Shown here: piece after piece, positions 59,553 through 64,000 of the stretch | Layout: each line of letters starts with the position of its first letter | Position numbering within the stretch: position 1 is the first letter of the stretch | Assembly: GCF_018474005.1 (NCBI RefSeq) | Contig: NZ_JAHCSH010000008.1 | Span: 1-64,000 of the forward strand | Length of the DNA: 64,000 nt | Source of the DNA: Curvibacter sp. CHRR-16 | GTDB taxonomy: Bacteria > Pseudomonadota > Gammaproteobacteria > Burkholderiales > Burkholderiaceae_C | Reading direction: 5' to 3' | Translations under genes and position numbers: made by a program | Notes under the pieces: generated by a model | Seen by the model: only the letters and a program-made list of their open reading frames with translations | The model's database searches: none | What the model was told of the DNA's origin: nothing

Positions 59553-59573
59553 GCTGTTTTACCCTAAAACAGC
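59553..59573. promoter_or_regulatory. Perfect 9-3-9 palindrome upstream of the first chemoreceptor gene
   Basis: Arms GCTGTTTTA (59553-59561) and TAAAACAGC (59565-59573) around CCC. It lies between the VWA stop and the chemoreceptor start. It has no T-tract in either direction, so an operator is as likely as a terminator. Confidence 0.5.
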
Positions 59574-59607
59574 GCATCACGTTAGATTGAATGGCTGGAA
59601 AAGTATG

Positions 59608-60888
59608 CTAAAGGTTACGAATTGCTTCTTCTAACCCCTGTAGGGTCAGTGGGTACATCCGGCCTTGCATCAGGTCTTGCACCAAGGCAATGCTTTGGCG
59701 GTACTGCCACACGCCCTGTGGCTCGGGATTGATCCACACATGGTGGCTAAAGTGTTCACACAGGCGCTGCAGCCAAGCAGCGCCAGGCTCCTCGTTCATG
59801 TACTCCACGCTGCCGCCGGCCTGCAGGATTTCGTACGGACTCATGGTCGCATCGCCCACGAAGATGAGTTTGTAGTCGCGGTTGTACTTGTGCAGCACAT
59901 CCCACGTGCTGGTGCGCTCGCTGTGGCGGCGTTGGTTGTGCTTCCACACATAGTCGTACACGCAATTGTGGAAGTAAAAAAACTCCAAATGCTTGAACGC
60001 CGTTTTGGCTGCGCTGAACAACTCGGCCACGCGGTGCACGTGCTCGTCCATGGTGCCGCCCACATCCATCAGCAGCAGCACCTTCACCTGGTTGTGCCGC
60101 TCGGGCACCATGTGGATGTCCAGCCAACCCGCATTGGCCGCCGTGCGCTCTATGGTTTGGGGCAAGTCCAACTCGGTGGCCGCACCTTGGCGGGCAAACT
60201 GGCGCAGGCGGCGCAGTGCCAGTTGCATTTGGCGGCTGGTCAGTGCGCTGTTCTCGTCGTAGTCAGCGTAGGTGCGCTGGTCCCACACCTTCACGGCCGT
60301 GCGGTTGCGCCCCTTGTCTTGCCCTATGCGCACGCCAGCCGGGTTGTGGCCATAGGCACCAAAGGGCGAAGTGCCACCCGTGCCTATCCACTTGTTGCCG
60401 CCCTCATGGCGCTCTTGCTGCTCGCGCAGGCGCTCGGCTAGCGTTTTCATCAACTCATCCCAGCCCAGCGCCTGCAGCTGCGCACGTTCCTCGGGGCTGA
60501 GCACTTTTTCTAGGTTTTTGCGCAGCCACTCTTCGGGCAGGGCGCGTTGCAGGTCGGGCAGGCTTTCCAGCCCATAAAAGAAAGCGCCAAACGCCCGGTT
60601 GAACTTGTCGTAGTGCTTCTCGTCCTTGATGAGGATGAGCCGTGCTAAATAGTAGAAGTCATCCAAGCTCAGACCGTAGTCGTCGACCTCATCACCTGCT
60701 ACGGAGGTGTTTTTTGCTATAGTTTTTGTAGCTGCTGCAGCTTGTCCATCAAGCTCTGCAGCCATTTTTTGCATGGTTTTTTGCGGCCCAGCTACACCCC
60801 GCTGCAAGGCTTGCAGCAGCGTCAGGTACTCCGGTGTAGAAACCGGCAGGCCTGCGTGGCGAAGGGCGTAGAAAAAGTCCAGCAGCAT
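59608..60888 (-). CDS. VWA domain protein, CoxE-like
   Basis: A 426-aa protein. Residues about 1-150 form a helical DUF58/CoxE-type N-terminal region (MLLDFFYALRHAGLPVSTPEYL), and the C-terminal half is a von Willebrand factor A domain with a variant metal site (LLLMDVGGTMDEHV for DxSxS) and FVGDATMSPYEI. CoxE-like proteins normally pair with a MoxR AAA+ ATPase encoded next to them to insert cofactors or remodel enzymes. No MoxR gene is adjacent here; the neighbours are chemoreceptors. Function unknown. Confidence 0.8.
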   Translation of the reverse strand: MLLDFFYALRHAGLPVSTPEYLTLLQALQRGVAGPQKTMQKMAAELDGQAAAATKTIAKNTSVAGDEVDDYGLSLDDFYYLARLILIKDEKHYDKFNRAFGAFFYGLESLPDLQRALPEEWLRKNLEKVLSPEERAQLQALGWDELMKTLAERLREQQERHEGGNKWIGTGGTSPFGAYGHNPAGVRIGQDKGRNRTAVKVWDQRTYADYDENSALTSRQMQLALRRLRQFARQGAATELDLPQTIERTAANAGWLDIHMVPERHNQVKVLLLMDVGGTMDEHVHRVAELFSAAKTAFKHLEFFYFHNCVYDYVWKHNQRRHSERTSTWDVLHKYNRDYKLIFVGDATMSPYEILQAGGSVEYMNEEPGAAWLQRLCEHFSHHVWINPEPQGVWQYRQSIALVQDLMQGRMYPLTLQGLEEAIRNL

Positions 60889-60943
60889 GGAGGTAGAGCG
60901 TACACCCAGTGTTGTACGCCAAACGCGCTTGCAATCAAACAGC

Positions 60944-62569
60944 TTATGCCGACATGCGTGTCAAAGCTAAAAATGACGAGGGGTTTGCCGTCTCATTGAG
61001 CTTGAACACCCCCACCGCCTGCACCAACTCATTGGCCTGACTCTTGAGGCTGGCTGCCGCCGCTGCCATCTCCTCGACCAAGGCCGCGTTTTGCTGCGTC
61101 GTCTGGTCTATGCTGCCTATGGCCTCTCCCACTTGGCTCACCCCTGCGCTTTGCTCTGCGCTGGCGGCGCTGATCTCGCCCACGATGTCGGTCACTCTGC
61201 GGATGCTGCTGACCACCTCTTGCATGATCTGGCCTGCTTGGTCTACTTGGGTGGAGCCTTGTTCTACCTTTTCTACGCTGGTGCTGATCAATGTTTTGAT
61301 TTCTTTGGCCGCTTCGGCGCTGCGCCCTGCCAAGGCGCGCACTTCACTGGCTACCACGGCAAAGCCTCTGCCTTGTTCGCCTGCGCGGGCCGCTTCTACG
61401 GCAGCGTTCAGGGCCAGGATGTTGGTTTGGAAGGCGATGCCGTCGATGACGCCGATGATGTCGGCAATCTTTTGGCTGCTGGTGTGGATGTCGCGCATGG
61501 TCTGGACCACTTGGGAGACCACTTGTCCGCCTTGGGTGGCGACGTTGCTGGCGTTTTGGGCCAGTTGGTTGGCCTGGGAGGAGCTGTCGGCGTTTTGCCG
61601 TACGGTGGAGCCTAGCTCTTCCATGCTGGCTGCTGTCTCTTCTAGGGCGCTGGCTTGGCTTTCGGTGCGGGAAGAGAGGTCTTGGTTGCCGCTGGCTATT
61701 TCGGCACTGGCGTTGGCTACCGAGTCGGAGCTGGTGCGCACTTTGCTCACTACCTGAATCAGGGAGTCTTGCATGCGGGACATGGCGGCCAGTACGCTGG
61801 CTTGAGCACCTTCGGTAACCGTGATCGATTGGCTCAAGTCGCCATCGGCGACACGGTTCACCAGCGTAACCAGTGCATAGGGATCCGCTCCCAATGTTTG
61901 GCCAACCTGGCGAGAGACTAAGTAGGCCACGCCAATGGCTATACCAATGGCCACCACGCATACGCTGAGCATGATGAGCAACCAGGTGCTAACGGCTTGC
62001 TTCACAGTGGTGACATCTTTATTGGCCGATGCACCGAGATATGCAGCATAGTCCTGCACCGTTTGTGTTAGGGCCTCCAACAAAGGTTCGCAGTCGGTAT
62101 TGATTTTCTGTGTAGCGCCCTCTCTTTCTCCTTTGCTGGCCAATTCCACAATGGCCAATGCAATCGGGGCATAGCGGGCCTCGATCGATTCCAACTTGCT
62201 AAATAGTGCGCTCTCTTCGGCACGGACATCACTGGTACTCAACACGCTGCGGAGTACTTGCATGCTTTTGGTCATTTGTTGGTGGCTGTCGACCGCCATC
62301 GTTTTTCCCGATTGCAGCATGTCGGGCGTGCTCGATAGCACCATGTTGCGCACCCCTATCGCGCGCAAGCTCGAGGCCGAGCGGATGCTCAGAACGAGGT
62401 CTTTTCTGGCAGCCGTTGTATCGACAAACGTCGTGAAATTAGAGGCAAATCGCTCCATTGCATACATCGCAGTGGCAGCGGTTAACAGCAAAATCAGAAC
62501 CAGCACGCTGTAGCTGGTGTACAGCTTAGCTTGCAAAGACCAAGGAGTGTGTTGATGCGTAATGCTCAT
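60944..62569 (-). CDS. Methyl-accepting chemotaxis protein
   Basis: A 541-aa chemoreceptor with TM1 (about residues 16-38), a periplasmic ligand domain of four-helix type (ARKDLVLSIRSASSLRAIGVRNMVL), TM2 (about 191-213), HAMP and a signalling tip identical in core to its neighbour. It ends ALTRMSA and lacks a CheR-tether pentapeptide. ATG 62569 (MSITHQHTPW) is chosen; GTG 62590 is possible. It lies 55 nt before the VWA gene. Confidence 0.93.
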   Translation of the reverse strand: MSITHQHTPWSLQAKLYTSYSVLVLILLLTAATAMYAMERFASNFTTFVDTTAARKDLVLSIRSASSLRAIGVRNMVLSSTPDMLQSGKTMAVDSHQQMTKSMQVLRSVLSTSDVRAEESALFSKLESIEARYAPIALAIVELASKGEREGATQKINTDCEPLLEALTQTVQDYAAYLGASANKDVTTVKQAVSTWLLIMLSVCVVAIGIAIGVAYLVSRQVGQTLGADPYALVTLVNRVADGDLSQSITVTEGAQASVLAAMSRMQDSLIQVVSKVRTSSDSVANASAEIASGNQDLSSRTESQASALEETAASMEELGSTVRQNADSSSQANQLAQNASNVATQGGQVVSQVVQTMRDIHTSSQKIADIIGVIDGIAFQTNILALNAAVEAARAGEQGRGFAVVASEVRALAGRSAEAAKEIKTLISTSVEKVEQGSTQVDQAGQIMQEVVSSIRRVTDIVGEISAASAEQSAGVSQVGEAIGSIDQTTQQNAALVEEMAAAAASLKSQANELVQAVGVFKLNETANPSSFLALTRMSA

Positions 62570-62662
62570 ACCGATGCCCCACTGAACCACGCTGCAAGCG
62601 GTGGTTTTTATATTGCCTCACCTGACGCGAAATGACTTTAGTCATGTGCTGGTCAGAAAGAT

Positions 62663-62683
62663 GTTTCATTTGTTAAATGAAAC
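62663..62683. promoter_or_regulatory. Perfect 9-3-9 palindrome upstream of the second chemoreceptor gene
   Basis: Arms GTTTCATTT (62663-62671) and AAATGAAAC (62675-62683) around GTT, about 95 nt upstream of the chemoreceptor start. No T-tract follows on either strand. Same geometry as the palindrome at 59553-59573 but different sequence. Confidence 0.5.
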
Positions 62684-62728
62684 GTAGCATTTGTTATGGG
62701 TTTTCTGTGGGTTATGAGCACAAAGTGT

Positions 62729-63229
62729 TCAGTGCGTCCTCCGCTGCGGCTCTTGCGTATGCAGCATGCGTGTGAGCAGTTCGCGCGGTGGTGTCAGTCC
62801 CGCATCCTTGAGCATCTGGCTCACCTGTCCCCGGTGGTAAGTGCCGTGCGCGTGCAGGTGCAGCAGCATCTCCAGCCGCGTCATGTTGCCCCGGTCGCCG
62901 TCGGTAAAAGTAAAAGTTACCGCCTCTTGCAACTTATCTGTGCTGATGCGCCCCGCATAGTCCTTGAGCCACGCAGCCGTATCGGCCATGTCCCACGACA
63001 GTTGCTCAGGGCTGGGCGTCTCGGGCGTGTTGGTGGCGGTGTAGCCGTGCTGCGCGCCCGTCAGGTGGGCGATGAATATCTTGTCCACCACATGGATGTG
63101 GTTCATGAGCCGGATCGCCTTGTGGTGCGCTGGCTGCTTCGCCGCATCCACAGGCGCGCACAGCACCGCCATCATGTCGTTGTCGGCCCAAGCTTTGTAG
63201 TCGAAGAGGGAGGGGAGAATGGGAGTCAT
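62729..63229 (-). CDS. DinB-family metal-binding protein
   Basis: A 166-aa four-helix-bundle protein with the DinB/YfiT metal-ligand pattern: His in LMNHIHVVDKIF, and the C-terminal HLHAHGTYHRGQVSQML. Such proteins include bacillithiol or mycothiol transferases and damage-inducible proteins of unknown role. Nothing around it points to a specific reaction. Confidence 0.85.
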   Translation of the reverse strand: MTPILPSLFDYKAWADNDMMAVLCAPVDAAKQPAHHKAIRLMNHIHVVDKIFIAHLTGAQHGYTATNTPETPSPEQLSWDMADTAAWLKDYAGRISTDKLQEAVTFTFTDGDRGNMTRLEMLLHLHAHGTYHRGQVSQMLKDAGLTPPRELLTRMLHTQEPQRRTH

Positions 63230-63262
63230 GGGGAATTCGCCTGTGTGTTCAGTGCTCGGCTT

Positions 63263-64000
63263 TTACTTCGCATGGGTGGCAGCAAACTTACGGCCGAAAA
63301 CTGCTGGGCTGAGCACTTGCTCAACACCTTTACGAAAACCGCTTCTAGGAAGATGTTTTAGCAGCCCATACTTTTCGACCAAAGGGATCATCTTCTTTCC
63401 CTCATCGTCCAGCAATATATTCAGTGCAATGATCTCCAGTTGTGGGCGATTGAGCTGAGCGCGAAATAATTTCATGTACCGATACTGTTGATCGCCAAGG
63501 AGTGAATCAGCTTCGCTCAATATCCGATACACGATACGAAAGTAGTGGTTGTATGTAAGGTTCGGTTGATGCTCCCGCCATGGCACTTTGCCACCTTGAA
63601 TCAAGCATTCCATTGAGGATTTATTGCCTTGGAATTCAAGAAGGTTCTTTACGTCTTTTGGCATGTTGAATACCCAACTTGCAAAAGCTGCTTTTCCTCG
63701 AATCTCGACTTTTTCTTCATGAAGAAACATTGATACAGAATCCTCCACCCGTTGATACAGCGTCAGCAAATCAAAAAACCGCTGCTCTTGACGTTGTTGT
63801 TCTGCTGTTTTTCCTTGTTCTTTTAATGCCTCTTGCGTTTCACGCAATTCTGTCTTCTGCAGTTCCCACACCTTGATTGCCACGATAAGCGTGAAAAGAG
63901 AGATGAGGGGGTTCATGAGCCCGCCTACGTAATCACCGAAAGTCCCCCAGCTTCCAATTTCAATTACAGGTGTGGTCTGCAGGGCGTTACAGAAGTAAGC
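63263..64000 (-). CDS. putAbiC-like (putative phage abortive infection) protein, N-terminus beyond window
   Basis: The frame is open without stop from the window edge to 63263, so at least 245 codons are coding. The first visible residues include WGTFGDYVGGLMNPLISLFTLIVAIKV, typical of the second membrane segment of this family, followed by a coiled-coil stretch rich in Glu/Gln and the C-terminal block YNHYFRIVYRILSEAD, YMKLFRAQLNRPQLEIIALNILL and EKYGLLKHL, which matches the family I know as putative phage abortive infection (putAbiC). The Met at 63916 is internal, not the start. Membrane-anchored; role in phage defence is inferred from family naming. Confidence 0.72.
   Translation of the reverse strand, partial: AYFCNALQTTPVIEIGSWGTFGDYVGGLMNPLISLFTLIVAIKVWELQKTELRETQEALKEQGKTAEQQRQEQRFFDLLTLYQRVEDSVSMFLHEEKVEIRGKAAFASWVFNMPKDVKNLLEFQGNKSSMECLIQGGKVPWREHQPNLTYNHYFRIVYRILSEADSLLGDQQYRYMKLFRAQLNRPQLEIIALNILLDDEGKKMIPLVEKYGLLKHLPRSGFRKGVEQVLSPAVFGRKFAATHAK

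Noticed and set aside
59665-60441. 258-codon plus-strand frame opposite the VWA gene
   Set aside because: His/Val/Ala-rich antisense shadow without any family motif; the minus-strand VWA protein explains the region.

Overview
The window is a chromosomal segment of a betaproteobacterium, most likely a Comamonadaceae-type Burkholderiales. This rests on the order tuf-trnW-secE-nusG-rplKAJL-rpoBC, the L10 and RNA polymerase sequences, the NtrY/NtrX-like pair after rsmB, and a pilE-fimT-pilVWX-pilY1 locus. Everything here is read by eye from the sequence; no database search was run.

Layout. 1-12340: end of tuf, tRNA-Trp, then the transcription/translation operon secE-nusG-rplK-rplA-rplJ-rplL-rpoB-rpoC, with hairpin-rich leaders before rplK, rplJ and rpoB and a strong double-hairpin terminator after rpoC. 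12364-17275: rsmB, a DUF4390 exported protein and a membrane histidine kinase plus response regulator (NtrY/NtrX-like, the regulator lacking its AAA+ domain). 17324-18122: tRNA-Phe, tRNA-Gly, a terminator and an RfaH-type NusG paralogue. 18164-21535: GMC oxidoreductase, divergent LysR regulator, DUF2721 membrane protein. 21595-31871 (minus strand): a type IV pilus minor-pilin operon (pilE-fimT-pilV-pilW-pilX-pilY1) running on into a TonB-like gene and a Rep/UvrD helicase. 32039-34435: a BaeSR-like two-component system divergent from the pil operon. 34452-38078: priA and hemE. 38330-57579: one long, tightly coupled polysaccharide operon. 57626-64000 (minus strand): tRNA-Arg, two chemoreceptors flanking a CoxE-like VWA protein, a DinB-family protein, and the C-terminal part of a putAbiC-like (phage abortive infection) protein cut by the window edge.

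The most striking feature is the polysaccharide operon. It spans about 19 kb and 18 intact genes (gmd, fcl, a flippase, at least six glycosyltransferases, a B12/radical SAM enzyme, several nucleotide-sugar SDR enzymes, an acyltransferase, a phosphoglycosyl transferase and a WbpM-like dehydratase), mostly with 1-26 nt overlaps. Its leader carries a perfect ops element (GGCGGTAGCGTG, 38259-38270), the recruitment site of RfaH in enterobacteria. An rfaH-like gene lies about 20 kb away in the same window, so regulator and target can be proposed together. The operon contains a wrecked UDP-glucose dehydrogenase gene, no recognisable Wzy polymerase, homopolymeric G tracts inside coding sequence, and an unusual cassette of radical SAM - RmlD-like SDR (Tyr-x3-Asn in place of Tyr-x3-Lys) - cupin - UDP-xylose synthase that may make an uncommon sugar.

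No insertion sequences, CRISPR arrays or prophage genes were seen.
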